The notes: generated by a model from the letters alone, not told the origin. A stretch of DNA of 64,000 nt from Beijerinckiaceae bacterium RH AL1 (GCA_901457705.2 LR590083.2:3410597-3474596), one strand, 5' to 3'; shown: positions 24,229 to 34,619, numbered from the stretch's first letter. A program made the numbers and translations.

Positions 24229-25818
24229 CTACTTCTCCGCCGCGCGCATCAGGCGCAGCTCCTCGAGATCGAGCTCGCCTTCGATCGTGCGCAGCACGCT
24301 GTCGTGGATCTTGCGCTCGCGGTGCAGCTTGAGGAGCGTCTGCCGGCTCGTCGCCAGCGCGCCGAGGGCGGCGGTGAAATGGTCGGAGCGCTCGCTCTCG
24401 ATCGCCGCAAAGCCTTCGTCGCGCAGCCGCGACATCGCGCGGATCTTGCGCTGGTACATGTCGATGAGGCGCGGGTGCATGACCTCGCCGCTCTCGGCGA
24501 CGAGGATCGATTGCAGCGAGACGAGCCCGGCCTCGGTCACGGCGATGCGCGTCTCGTTGAGGTTCATCAGCGCGCCTTCCGACGGACCGGCGCGCGTGAG
24601 CTTGAGGCCGAGGATCAGCGGCGCCAGCGTCGTTCCCTGCACCAGCACGGTGAACAGGATGACGACGAACGAGGCGAACAGGATCGTGTCGCGGCCGGGA
24701 AAGTCGAGCGGCAGGGCGAGTGCCGCGGTCAGCGTCACGACGCCGCGCATGCCGGCCCAGCCCAGCACGATCGGGACGCCGGCCGGCACCCGCGTGGCGC
24801 GCCGCTGCGGCGAGTAGAGCATCGGCAGGTAGAGGTTCAGCCCGATCCAGACGAAGCGGGCGAGCACGACCGCGGCGGTGATCGCCAGCGCCATCGGCAT
24901 GCGGTCGGACACCTGCGACATCTCGCCGTCGCCGCCGCGATGCAGCACGCCGCGCAGCGCGAGGCCGATCAGCACGAAGACGAGCGCCTCCATCACGAAG
25001 GTGACGAGCGACCAGACGGCGGCGGCCTGCACGCGCACGTTGGCGTTGAGCACGGTGTGCGAGCGAATGCCGACGACGAGGCCGCAGGCGACGGTGGCCA
25101 GCACGCCGGACGCGTGGAACCGCTCGGCGAGGATGTAGCTCGACCAGGCGCCGAGGAAGCTTGACACGATGATCGTCGAAGGATCGTTCAGCCGCCGCAC
25201 CAGCTCGGTCCAGAGCAGGCCGGACACGAGGCCGAGGCCGATGCCGCCGACGACGAGCCAGACGAACGCCTGGGCTGCGTCGGTCGCGCTGAAGCTGCCG
25301 GTCAGCGCCGCGACGACGGCGAACTTGTAGATGACGAGGCCGGACGCGTCGTTGACGAGGCTCTCGCCCTCGAGGATCGTGACGAGCCGCTCCGGCAGGG
25401 CGAGGCGCTGCAGCACCGCCTTCGCGGCCACGGCGTCCGGCGGCGAGACGATGGCGCCGAGCGCGAAGCACGCCGCCCACGGCAGCGACGGCATCATCAG
25501 CTTGGCGACCACGCCGACCACCAAGGTCGTGAAGACGACGGCGCCGACGGAGAGCAGCAGGATCGGCCTGATCTGCGCCTTGAAGTCGCGCCAGACGGTG
25601 AAATAGGCCGAGCCCATCAGGAGCGGCGGCAGGAACAGGACCAGGATCAGGTCCGAGTCCATCGTGAACGGCGGCAGGGTCGGGATCAGCGCCAGCGCCA
25701 TGCCGCCGACGACCAGGGCCGCGGCCGCCGGCAGATGCAGCCGCATCGCGGCGAGCGACAGGATGAGCGCGGCGCCGACCAGCAGCAGGACGAGTTCGAA
25801 GAGGGAGACGGCCGACAT
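24229..25818 (-). CDS. CPA1-family Na+/H+ antiporter
   Basis: A 529-residue protein with about 12 membrane helices over residues 1-400. It contains the CPA1 signatures LFLPPLLMGSAYFTVWRDFK, SPPDAVAAKAVLQRLALPER, EGESLVNDASGLVIYKFAVV (ion-binding ND) and WAGMRGVVTLTAALALPLDF. A cytoplasmic helical tail of about 110 residues follows, ending LDLEELRLMRAAEK. This matches NhaP-type monovalent cation/proton antiporters. ATG 25818 is chosen over a start 13 codons upstream because it gives the usual short N-terminus. It is downstream of a GNAT gene on the same strand. Confidence 0.9.
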   Translation of the reverse strand: MSAVSLFELVLLLVGAALILSLAAMRLHLPAAAALVVGGMALALIPTLPPFTMDSDLILVLFLPPLLMGSAYFTVWRDFKAQIRPILLLSVGAVVFTTLVVGVVAKLMMPSLPWAACFALGAIVSPPDAVAAKAVLQRLALPERLVTILEGESLVNDASGLVIYKFAVVAALTGSFSATDAAQAFVWLVVGGIGLGLVSGLLWTELVRRLNDPSTIIVSSFLGAWSSYILAERFHASGVLATVACGLVVGIRSHTVLNANVRVQAAAVWSLVTFVMEALVFVLIGLALRGVLHRGGDGEMSQVSDRMPMALAITAAVVLARFVWIGLNLYLPMLYSPQRRATRVPAGVPIVLGWAGMRGVVTLTAALALPLDFPGRDTILFASFVVILFTVLVQGTTLAPLILGLKLTRAGPSEGALMNLNETRIAVTEAGLVSLQSILVAESGEVMHPRLIDMYQRKIRAMSRLRDEGFAAIESERSDHFTAALGALATSRQTLLKLHRERKIHDSVLRTIEGELDLEELRLMRAAEK

Positions 25819-25872
25819 ATCGCCGCACTCTATGCCGACGTGCGTGCTGCGGCGCAACGCGCTTGCGTGCGG

Positions 25873-26403
25873 CTACGACGCGGGCGGTGCAAGGGCCTTC
25901 GCCATCACCACGAGCGCGAGATCGTCGCGACGCGGCTGGCCGTAACGCTCCTCGCCATACGGGAAAGGCTCGACGGCGCCGGTGCGGCGATAGCCGAGCC
26001 GCTCGTACCAGGCGATGAGCGAGGCGCGCATGTGCAGCACCGTCAGCTCGATCGACCCGTAGCCGGCGGCACGGGCGCGCGCTTCGACGGCTTCGACCAG
26101 CGTGCCGCCGAGGCCGGAGCCCTGCAGGACGGGGTCGACCGCCAGCATGCCGAGATAGCCGACGCCCGGGCGCCGCATCGAGGCGTGGACGCAGGCGAGG
26201 ATCGCACCTTCCTCATCGCGCGCGACGAGGATCGCCGAGGGCGGCACGATCATCTCGGCGAGGAGGTCGGGGTCGGTGCGCTGGCCGTCGAGCAGGTCGG
26301 CCTCGTGCGTCCAACCCTCGCGCGCCGAGGCGCCGCGATAGGCGTGGTTCACGAGGTTTGCGAGCGCGACGAGGTCCGCGGCGGATGCTTCGGACACCAC
26401 CAT
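25873..26403 (-). CDS. GNAT family N-acetyltransferase
   Basis: A 176-residue GNAT enzyme using acetyl-CoA. The acetyl-CoA loop is LQGSGLGGTLVEAVEARARA (about residues 92-111), preceded by the strand YLGMLAVDP. The C-terminal part IELTVLHMRASLIAWYERLG and YRRTGAVEPFPYGEER is typical. The substrate is unknown; similar rhizobial proteins act on small molecules or protein N-termini. It follows the small gene at 26588 by 8 bp and precedes the antiporter by 54 bp. Confidence 0.85.
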   Translation of the reverse strand: MVVSEASAADLVALANLVNHAYRGASAREGWTHEADLLDGQRTDPDLLAEMIVPPSAILVARDEEGAILACVHASMRRPGVGYLGMLAVDPVLQGSGLGGTLVEAVEARARAAGYGSIELTVLHMRASLIAWYERLGYRRTGAVEPFPYGEERYGQPRRDDLALVVMAKALAPPAS

Positions 26404-26411
26404 CGTGTGGC

Positions 26412-26588
26412 TCAGGTGCGCTCCAGCTCGCTCATCAGCTTCTCGCGCATCTCGATCAGCTCGAAGAGATGCACTTCGCCACGTTCGCGGGTGTCGGGGT
26501 CCGGGATGCGATGCAGAAAAGCGCGCTGGTCTTGGATCGCCTTCTCGAGGCGTTCGACACGCCGACGATACTTTTCATGATCGTCCAT
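26412..26588 (-). CDS. small coiled-coil-like hypothetical protein (58 aa)
   Basis: This short frame reads MDDHEKYRRRVERLEKAIQD, then FLHRIPDPDTRERGEVHLFE and ends MREKLMSELERT. It is highly charged and helical with heptad-like leucines. The start at 26588 has GGGGGC a few bases upstream, and the stop is 8 bp before the GNAT start. Spacing and codon quality support a real gene that was too short for a standard cut-off. No family is recognised. Confidence 0.55.
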   Translation of the reverse strand: MDDHEKYRRRVERLEKAIQDQRAFLHRIPDPDTRERGEVHLFELIEMREKLMSELERT

Positions 26589-26725
26589 CGCGAGCCCCCG
26601 ATTATGTCAATCCTTTAATGCACGATCGAAGCGGGACGTTCCCGTCGCGCGTGTCGCCGTGCACTTGGATTCGCGCCGGACCCTCGGGGTCGATCCGGGA
26701 CGAGCCGCGAAGACTACGCCGCCGC

Positions 26726-26923
26726 TCAGGCCCGCGTGCATCTCACGAGGATGTACTGGCGGCCCCAGATCGGATCGGGCTGCGCGGCGATCGCGGTCTG
26801 CCCGGCCATCGCGCACTGGGCGACGTTGGTGTCCGGCAGGCTGACCCTGTGCAGGGCGGAGGCCGGCGTGCAGGCGACGGGGTCGACAGAGGAGAGGCAG
26901 AAGAGCACGAGAACGTGGACCAA
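26726..26923 (-). CDS. small exported protein with TTG start
   Basis: A 65-residue protein. A hydrophobic N-terminus (LVHVLVLFCLSSVDPVAC) leads to TPASALHRVSLPDTNVAQCA, MAGQTAIAAQPDPIWGRQYI and the end LVRCTRA. I recognise this Cys-containing pattern from short hypothetical proteins of Methylobacterium-like bacteria. The only in-frame start is TTG at 26923, with GGAG eight bases upstream; the ATG at 26937 is in another frame. Three cysteines remain in or after the signal. Confidence 0.6.
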   Translation of the reverse strand: MVHVLVLFCLSSVDPVACTPASALHRVSLPDTNVAQCAMAGQTAIAAQPDPIWGRQYILVRCTRA

Positions 26924-27035
26924 GGCTGAAGCTCCATGGCTTGCCTCCTCCGTGCGTCCCTCGGGATCGCCGCAGCAACAATGATGCCATCCGGCTCGTA
27001 TGGGCCAGGCGTCTCGAGCCGGCCGTCGCCCCGTC

Positions 27036-27083
27036 GTCCTAGTGCTGGGTCACCAACCCGTCCTAGCGCCGGCTCACTATCCC
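27036..27083. repeat. two tandem imperfect 24-bp repeats
   Basis: Two adjacent 24-base units (27036-27059 and 27060-27083) both begin GTCCTAG and end with CCC. They match at 19 of 24 positions. They lie upstream of the inhibitor-like gene at 27161, in a position where a tandem operator could act. Confidence 0.45.
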
Positions 27084-27160
27084 GCTGCCAGTCGAATTGC
27101 CTGGGACGGGGGAGCCGGCTAACGCGTATCGGTCAATTGCGCGACGAGGCGGGGGCGAAG

Positions 27161-27988
27161 GTGAGAAAATCGATCGGGTTCTGTGCCGCCGTTCTCGTTG
27201 CCGTCACCGGCGCCGCGCAGGCGCAGGGCACGGTGCCGGCACGGCCGGCAACCGATAGTGCGGTCAAAAGCAAATCGGACCTGGCCACCAAGTACGCTGG
27301 CAGCTGGGAGCTTGCGGTCGACAACAGGGCCGAGGCCTGCCGCCTCCTGCTGCGCGCGGAAAAATCCGACAAGGGCGACTTCTTCCTGGGCATGCCGGCG
27401 GCGTGCCGGCACGCGATGCCGTGGCTCGCGAAGGTCGGGCGCTGGGACCTGCCGGACGCGACCCACCTCACGCTCGACGAGCCGGGCGGCGTGCCGGTGG
27501 TGACGCTCGCCGCGACGAGCGACGGCTTCGTCGCCGCCGGCTCGCGGATCTTCACGCTGCGGCGGGTCGCCGGCGATGCGGCGGAGGGATCATCGCTCGA
27601 TGGGCCGGCGGGCGCGGCGATTGTTCCCGTGGCGCATCGCAAGGCGGCCGAGCCTGCCTCCGCGGCCCCGGCGCCGGCGGTCCACGTCACCGCCGCCGAG
27701 ATCGCCGGCCGCTACGCGGTGATGCGCGACAAGCGCGATACCGGCTGCATGCTGACGCTCGACGACAAGACGCGCGGCAAGGCCGGCGGCGACCGCGCCC
27801 AGCTCGCGCCGGGCTGCCGCGACCAGGGCATCGTCATCTTCGACCCCGTCGGCTGGCGCCTCGTGAAGGGCGAGCTGGTCCTCACCGCGCGCGCCGGCCA
27901 CACCGCCAAGCTCGGCGCCGTGGGCGAGGACCGCTGGGCGAAGGACGTAACGGACGGCAGCAAGCCGCTGGGGCTGAAGAAGCTGTAG
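27161..27988 (+). CDS. exported AprI/Inh-type protease inhibitor-like protein with two domains
   Basis: A 275-residue protein starting at GTG 27161, with GGGGGCGAAG upstream. The signal peptide reads VRKSIGFCAAVLVAVTGAAQ. Two copies of the AprI/Inh beta-barrel pattern follow. The first is about residues 38-130 (KYAGSWELAVDNRAEACRLL, AACRHAMPWLAKVGRWDLPD). The second is about 183-270 (IAGRYAVMRDKRDTGCMLTL, LAPGCRDQGIVIFDPVGWRL). Each has the Cys pair that forms a disulphide in this family. A Pro/Ala linker joins them. Single-domain members inhibit serralysin-type metalloproteases in the periplasm; whether this tandem form does is unknown. Confidence 0.75.
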   Translation: MRKSIGFCAAVLVAVTGAAQAQGTVPARPATDSAVKSKSDLATKYAGSWELAVDNRAEACRLLLRAEKSDKGDFFLGMPAACRHAMPWLAKVGRWDLPDATHLTLDEPGGVPVVTLAATSDGFVAAGSRIFTLRRVAGDAAEGSSLDGPAGAAIVPVAHRKAAEPASAAPAPAVHVTAAEIAGRYAVMRDKRDTGCMLTLDDKTRGKAGGDRAQLAPGCRDQGIVIFDPVGWRLVKGELVLTARAGHTAKLGAVGEDRWAKDVTDGSKPLGLKKL

Positions 27989-28080
27989 CGGTCGGGCCGG
28001 GCAAACCGCAGCGCGTGACGACACGCGCCCGCGGCGAAGAGCCCTCTTTCATTTACGGCGCGGCGCGCAAGTTTGTCGGC

Positions 28081-28362
28081 ATGCGCGCTCTCCGTCTCTT
28101 CCTCCTCATCGCGTCGGCAACGACGGCCACCGGACCCTGCTACGCCCTGGAGGCGAGCGACACGATGGCGGCGTGGGGCAGCGCCTCCCCGGACGAGAAG
28201 ACCAAGCTCGTCACGGGGCTCTTGAAGCAGGACGGCCGCGAGAGCTCAACCTCGCGCGTCGTCAAGTGCCTCGACGCGGCCTCCGGCGTTCCTGGACATT
28301 CCGGCCTGTCGATCGGCGACGTCGTCAAGGCCTGCGAGCAGGACGCCGGCGAGCCGGTCTAG
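28081..28362 (+). CDS. small exported hypothetical protein
   Basis: A 93-residue protein with a signal peptide (MRALRLFLLIASATTATGPC, cleavage near YALE) and a helical mature part (TMAAWGSASPDEKTKLVTGL, VVKCLDAASG, IGDVVKACEQDAG). The two mature cysteines probably pair. The pattern resembles short periplasmic proteins of unknown function in Hyphomicrobiales. It is 92 bp after the inhibitor-like gene and convergent with acnA. Confidence 0.65.
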   Translation: MRALRLFLLIASATTATGPCYALEASDTMAAWGSASPDEKTKLVTGLLKQDGRESSTSRVVKCLDAASGVPGHSGLSIGDVVKACEQDAGEPV

Positions 28363-28382
28363 GCCGCCGACCCGCACTAAGA

Positions 28383-31103
<2,721 letters not shown>

Positions 31104-31141
31104 CGTCTGTTCCTGAAAAGGGCGGGCTGTCCACCCGAGCT

Positions 31142-31254
31142 TGTAGATAATCTAATGTGGACGCGCTAGCAGATGCCGCGTTCGTTTTGGCGATGCAAGA
31201 ACGGGGCACCAGCCTCGAGGGCGCAGCATCGCAAGGCCGCGCGTGTAGATAATC
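31142..31254. promoter_or_regulatory. acnA/ccmA intergenic region with repeated TGTAGATAATC
   Basis: TGTAGATAATC occurs at 31142-31152 and again at 31244-31254. The first copy extends into a perfect 11-base palindrome, TAGAT-A-ATCTA (31144-31154), 38 bases before the acnA start. The repeats are AT-rich islands in GC-rich DNA and could be -10 elements or operators for the two divergent genes. Confidence 0.4.
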
Positions 31255-31286
31255 GCGCCAAGGCGCGCTAGGCGAAGCGCGAAAGC

Positions 31287-31955
31287 ATGGCGCTCACGCC
31301 TCCACTCGCCCGGGTCCGATTTTTGAACGCTCCGCTCCTGGCCGCCGACGGCCTCACCGTCGAGCGCGGCGGCCGCCTTGTCCTGAGAGACCTCGCCATC
31401 GCGCTGGCCCCCGGCGAGACCGTGCTCGTCGCCGGCCGCAACGGCGCCGGCAAGTCGACGCTGCTGCGCACGCTCGCCGGCCTTCTGCATCCCGCCGCCG
31501 GCACGATCGCCTACGGCCGCGCCGACGAGGAGACGAGCGGCGTCGAGACGATCCACTACCTCGGCTACGAGGACGCGCTGAAGCCGTCGCTCACCGTGCG
31601 CGAGAACCTGGCGTTTTGGGCCGCGATACTGGGCACTTCGGGAGGGAAAAGGCATCGCGCTGAGCCGATCGACGTCGCCGCCGCGCTCGAGGCCTACGGC
31701 ATCGCCCGCCTCGTCGACCTGCCCGCCGGCTATCTCTCCGCCGGCCAGAAGCGCCGCGTCGCGCTCGCTCGCCTGCTGCTCGCGCCGCGGCCGATCTGGC
31801 TGCTCGACGAGCCGCTGATCGCCCTCGACGTCGGCGCCCAAGACCTCGTGGTCGCGCACATGGCGGCGCATGCGGCGGCCGGCGGCGCGATCCTCGTCGC
31901 CTCGCACCAGCCGCTCGCGACGACGCGCACGCTCGATCTGGACGCCGCGGCATGA
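31287..31955 (+). CDS. ccmA: heme exporter ATP-binding protein CcmA
   Basis: This 222-residue ABC ATPase of the cytochrome c maturation system powers release of heme-CcmE. Walker A is VAGRNGAGKSTLLRTLAG (about residues 49-66), the signature is YLSAGQKRRVALARLLL and Walker B is PIWLLDEPLIALD. Length is normal for CcmA. It is followed by ccmB after 190 bp containing a palindromic repeat rather than directly. That is unusual, because the two genes normally adjoin or overlap. Confidence 0.93.
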   Translation: MALTPPLARVRFLNAPLLAADGLTVERGGRLVLRDLAIALAPGETVLVAGRNGAGKSTLLRTLAGLLHPAAGTIAYGRADEETSGVETIHYLGYEDALKPSLTVRENLAFWAAILGTSGGKRHRAEPIDVAAALEAYGIARLVDLPAGYLSAGQKRRVALARLLLAPRPIWLLDEPLIALDVGAQDLVVAHMAAHAAAGGAILVASHQPLATTRTLDLDAAA

Positions 31956-31974
31956 GCCCGCTCGCCGCGATCCC

Positions 31975-32119
31975 CCTTCTCCCCTCGCGGGAGAAGGTGC
32001 CGGCGCAGCCGGCGGATGAGGGGGCGTTTCCGGAAAGAGCGCGTCCACCGGGCCCGCACTACCTCCGGCACCGCCCCCTCATCCGCCCTTCGGGCACCTT
32101 CTCCCGCGAGGGGAGAAGG
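31975..32119. repeat. inverted pair of REP-like palindromic elements between ccmA and ccmB
   Basis: The left unit (31975-32025) contains CCTTCTCCCCTCGCGGGAGA and GGCGGATGAGGGGGC. The right unit (32072-32119) is its near-exact inverse, GCCCCCTCATCCGCCC then CACCTTCTCCCGCGAGGGG. Each is itself palindromic, and the pair could form a large cruciform or transcript hairpin. The sequence type (CCCTCATCCG...CACCTTCTCCC...GAGGGGAGAAGG) is a dispersed intergenic repeat familiar from many Hyphomicrobiales genomes. Here it has entered the ccm operon. Confidence 0.8.
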
Positions 32120-32145
32120 CCGACTGCGCCCGACACGGTGCATCC

Positions 32146-32814
32146 ATGAGTCCGCTTCGCGCGATGTTCTTGCGCGAGCTGCGCGTCGGCCGCCGCATCG
32201 GCGGCGGGGCGGCGCTCGGCGTCGTGTTCTTCCTCATCCTCATCACGCTGATGCCGTTCGGCGTCGGCCCGGACCTGCGGCTGCTCGCCCGCATCGGCCC
32301 GGCGATCCTGTGGATCGCCGCGCTGCTCGCCACGCTGCTCGGGCTCGACCGGCTGTTCCAAGCCGACCGCGACGACGGCTCGCTCGACCTTCTGCTGATG
32401 AGCCGCACCCCCGCCGAGGCGATCGTGCTCGTCAAATGCGCGGCGCACTGGCTGCTCACCGGCCTGCCGCTCGTCGCCGCGACGCCGCTCTTCGGGCTGA
32501 TGCTCGGCATGGACGGCCAGGCGCTGGCGCAGACCACCGCCACCCTCGCCGTCGGCACGCCGGCGCTGACCCTGCTCGGCGCGGTCGGCGCGGCGCTCAC
32601 CGTCGGCCTGCGCAAGGGCGGCCTGCTGATGGCGATCCTGATCCTGCCGCTGTCGATCCCGGTGCTGATCTTCGGCGTGTCCGCCGCCACCGCCGGGCTC
32701 GGCAACCCGATCCCGTTCACGACGCCGTTCCTGATCCTCTGCGCGATGACTCTCGCCGCCATCGCCGGCACGCCGTTCGCCGCCGCGGCGGCGCTGCGCG
32801 CGATGAACGAGTAG
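32146..32814 (+). CDS. ccmB: heme exporter protein CcmB
   Basis: This 222-residue six-helix membrane protein is the partner of CcmA in the cytochrome c maturation ABC complex. The N-terminus MSPLRAMFLRELRVGRRIGG and the block LFQADRDDGSLDLLLMSRTP with IVLVKCAAHWLLTGLPLV match the CcmB family. The C-terminus ends with a helix and AAALRAMNE. The next gene is not ccmC, its usual neighbour, but an unrelated DUF4926 gene. Confidence 0.93.
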   Translation: MSPLRAMFLRELRVGRRIGGGAALGVVFFLILITLMPFGVGPDLRLLARIGPAILWIAALLATLLGLDRLFQADRDDGSLDLLLMSRTPAEAIVLVKCAAHWLLTGLPLVAATPLFGLMLGMDGQALAQTTATLAVGTPALTLLGAVGAALTVGLRKGGLLMAILILPLSIPVLIFGVSAATAGLGNPIPFTTPFLILCAMTLAAIAGTPFAAAAALRAMNE

Positions 32815-32877
32815 GCGGACGTTGCGACGACGCCGCGAGGCGCCTAGCGTGGCGGCCATATCCGGCAGGAGGGTCCG

Positions 32878-33165
32878 ATGACCGCTCGCCTCTACTACAC
32901 CAGCGCGACCGCCGCGCCCGGGCCCATCGCGGAGCTGACGGTCGTCAGGCTCTGCGCGCCGACGAGCGCTGAGGCGCAGGGCGACCTGCCGGCCGGCAGC
33001 CTCGGCACGATCGTGTTCGTCCACGACGGAGGCGAAGCCTACGAGGTCGAGTTCGTCGAGCCGTTCGCGGCAGTGATCACCTTGCGACGCGACGAGTTCG
33101 AACCGACGGAGGCGGCCTGTGACAACGTTGCAGGCGCCGTCGGCGCTGATCATCGACGTCGCTAA
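32878..33165 (+). CDS. DUF4926 family protein
   Basis: A 95-residue protein. Its central part fits DUF4926: AELTVVRLCAPTSAEAQGDL, LPAGSLGTIVFVHDGGEAYE and VEFVEPFAAVITLRRDEFEP. The family is a small SH3-like barrel usually encoded beside DUF6883. GGAGGGTCCG precedes ATG 32878. It overlaps the DUF6883 gene by 47 bases. The pair is sometimes seen with toxin-antitoxin or polymorphic-toxin loci, but no activity is proven. Confidence 0.75.
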   Translation: MTARLYYTSATAAPGPIAELTVVRLCAPTSAEAQGDLPAGSLGTIVFVHDGGEAYEVEFVEPFAAVITLRRDEFEPTEAACDNVAGAVGADHRRR

Positions 33166-33454
33166 GATCCGCGACTACCTGCTCAATCGCGCTCATCCCG
33201 TGGGAAGGGCAAAGGCGGCTTTCTTTCTGAGTTGCGGCTTCAAGGAGGGCCGTCCGGAAGAGTTGGCCGACAGCCTCTTCGAGCATGCGAGCGCGGGCCA
33301 TGTGGCGAGAAGCATGCAGACGCCGTTCGGCGCGAAATGGGTCTTCGAAGGGCCGATGAAGACACCGTCTGGTCCGGTCCCGGCCATCCGCAGCGTTTGG
33401 ATCGTCCGCCAGAACACCTCGGTCGGCGAGCTGGTGACCGCCTACAAGGTCTGA
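33119..33454 (+). CDS. DUF6883 family protein
   Basis: This 111-residue protein starts at GTG 33119 with GGAGG about six bases upstream. It contains ALIIDVAKIRDYLLNRAHPV, GRAKAAFFLSCGFKEGR and GAKWVFEGPMKTPSG, then the strand AIRSVWIVRQNTSVGELVTA. This is the DUF6883 pattern (KxxxYLLNxxHPVGxxKAxFF). Residues D/H/K in the N-terminal part could be catalytic, but this is not known. It is translationally coupled to the DUF4926 gene and may be a toxin-like partner; that is inference. Confidence 0.75.
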   Translation: MTTLQAPSALIIDVAKIRDYLLNRAHPVGRAKAAFFLSCGFKEGRPEELADSLFEHASAGHVARSMQTPFGAKWVFEGPMKTPSGPVPAIRSVWIVRQNTSVGELVTAYKV

Positions 33455-33479
33455 CCGCCCGCGGTCCTGTCCCAACGAA

Positions 33480-33503
33480 AAAGGCCCCGTCGCCGGGGCC
33501 TTT
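33480..33503. terminator. bidirectional terminator between DUF6883 and trxA
   Basis: AAAGGCCCCG (33480-33489) pairs perfectly with CGGGGCCTTT (33494-33503) around a four-base loop. Flanking A runs on the left give a T tract on the minus strand, so it fits trxA best. It can also serve the plus-strand DUF6883 gene. Confidence 0.85.
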
Positions 33504-33526
33504 CCGAAAATCTTCGCGGACGCGGC

Positions 33527-33847
33527 TCAGATCGCCGCGTCGATCCACTTCTTCAGCTCGCCCTTCGGGGCGGCGCCGACCTTCTGGGACGCGACCTTGC
33601 CGTCCTTGTAGAGCATGAGGGTCGGGATCGAGCGGATGCCGAGTTGGCCGGCGATGCCGGGGTTCTCGTCGACATTCACCTTGGCGATCTTCACCTTGCC
33701 GTCGAGCTCCTTGGCGATCTCCTCGAGCGAGGGGCCGATCATCTTGCAGGGCCCGCACCACTCCGCCCAGAAGTCGACGACGACGGGCACGCCCGCGCCC
33801 AAAACGTCCGACTCGAAGCTCGAGTCCGTAACCTTGACGGTGCTCAT
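33527..33847 (-). CDS. trxA: thioredoxin 1
   Basis: A 106-residue cytoplasmic disulphide reductase with the active site [14 protein letters not shown] (about residues 26-39), the cis-proline segment [14 protein letters not shown] and normal length. It is reduced by thioredoxin reductase and supplies electrons to ribonucleotide reductase and others. GGAAAGG lies upstream of ATG 33847. The usual rhizobial neighbours (addA, folC) are absent, in line with rearrangement in this part of the window. Confidence 0.96.
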   Translation of the reverse strand: MSTVKVTDSSFESDVLGAGVPVVVDFWAEWCGPCKMIGPSLEEIAKELDGKVKIAKVNVDENPGIAGQLGIRSIPTLMLYKDGKVASQKVGAAPKGELKKWIDAAI

Positions 33848-33991
33848 CGATCAACCTTTCCAGGGGCGCAGCATGATGGCGCCCCGTTGCCGTGGAACGT
33901 AGGAAGGCGGGATTGTGGCGTCAAGCGACGCGGGGGTGCCATGCAGGCATATGCAAGCAGTTCCGCGGCTTCCACGATGCCCTGGAATCAT

Positions 33992-34020
33992 TTGCCTTTG
34001 TCCCCCGTCACCCCTATAGA
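33992..34020 (+). promoter_or_regulatory. probable sigma-70-type promoter of rpsO
   Basis: TTGCCT (33992-33997) and TATAGA (34015-34020) are separated by 17 bases. The predicted transcript start is about 95 bases before the rpsO ATG, which leaves room for the autoregulatory leader known for rpsO in other bacteria. Confidence 0.6.
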
Positions 34021-34122
34021 CCACGCCTCCCGGGACGGTCCCGGGTCGCGCCTCACGACACCCCGCTGGACGACATCCCGGCCGGGCGGCGAGCGGCGTT
34101 TCCCGAGAAAAAGGAAGTGACG

Positions 34123-34392
34123 ATGTCGATCACGGCGGAGCGCAAGCAGGCGCTCATCACGGACTATGCGACCAAGGCGAACGACACCGGCTCGCCCGAG
34201 GTGCAGATCGCGATCCTCACCGAGCGGATCACCAACCTCACCGAGCATTTCAAGACCCACACCAAGGACAACCACTCGCGCCGCGGGCTGCTCAAGCTCG
34301 TCTCGCAGCGCCGCCAGCTGCTCGACTACGTGAAGCGCCGCGACGAGCCGCGCTACAAGGCGCTGATCGAGCGTCTCGGCATCCGCCGGTAG
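34123..34392 (+). CDS. rpsO: 30S ribosomal protein S15
   Basis: This 89-residue protein binds 16S rRNA in the platform of the small subunit. The sequence is canonical: [40 protein letters not shown] and [28 protein letters not shown] precedes ATG 34123; an open frame upstream is leader, not protein. The usual downstream neighbour pnp is missing: the next feature is tRNA-Pro and then a decayed DUF3396 gene. Confidence 0.97.
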   Translation: MSITAERKQALITDYATKANDTGSPEVQIAILTERITNLTEHFKTHTKDNHSRRGLLKLVSQRRQLLDYVKRRDEPRYKALIERLGIRR

Positions 34393-34445
34393 CGCTTGCC
34401 GGCAAGCGTGCGCGGGGTAAGCGTGCGCGGATCGGCGTATGTGAG

Positions 34446-34474
34446 TTGAACGGGCGGCGTCTTCGTACTATGAC
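34446..34474 (+). promoter_or_regulatory. probable promoter of tRNA-Pro
   Basis: TTGAAC (34446-34451) and TATGAC (34469-34474) are 17 bases apart. They lie 26 bases before the mature tRNA 5' end, the normal position for a tRNA promoter. Confidence 0.6.
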
Positions 34475-34500
34475 GCCGTCTTCGCCCTCCGGGGCGATGT

Positions 34501-34577
34501 CGGAGTGTAGCGCAGTCTGGTAGCGCACCTCGTTCGGGACGAGGGGGTCGGAGGTTCGAATCCTCTCACTCCGACCA
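34501..34577 (+). tRNA. tRNA-Pro (anticodon CGG)
   Basis: A 77-base cloverleaf with acceptor stem CGGAGTG/CACTCCG, D-arm GCGCAGTCTGGTAGCGC, anticodon arm CCTCG-TTCGGGA-CGAGG (anticodon CGG) and T-arm with GGTTCGAATCC. An encoded ACCA end closes it. It is complete and has its own promoter. Confidence 0.95.
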
Positions 34578-34587
34578 TTTTACTTTT

Positions 34588-34619
34588 TCGACTTGCTGTA
34601 GGGCTCTGTCCCAAGTCGA
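34588..34619. repeat. inverted repeat after tRNA-Pro
   Basis: TCGACTTG (34588-34595) is the exact inverse of CAAGTCGA (34612-34619), with GGGCTCTGTCCC between. It could be a hairpin that ends the tRNA transcript. The GGGCTCTGTCCCAAG part resembles ends of some insertion sequences, but no transposase is near. Confidence 0.4.

Noticed and set aside
34588-34619. Insertion-sequence end beside tRNA-Pro
   Set aside because: Only one short IS-like string is present, with no transposase, target duplication or second end. It is kept only as an inverted repeat.
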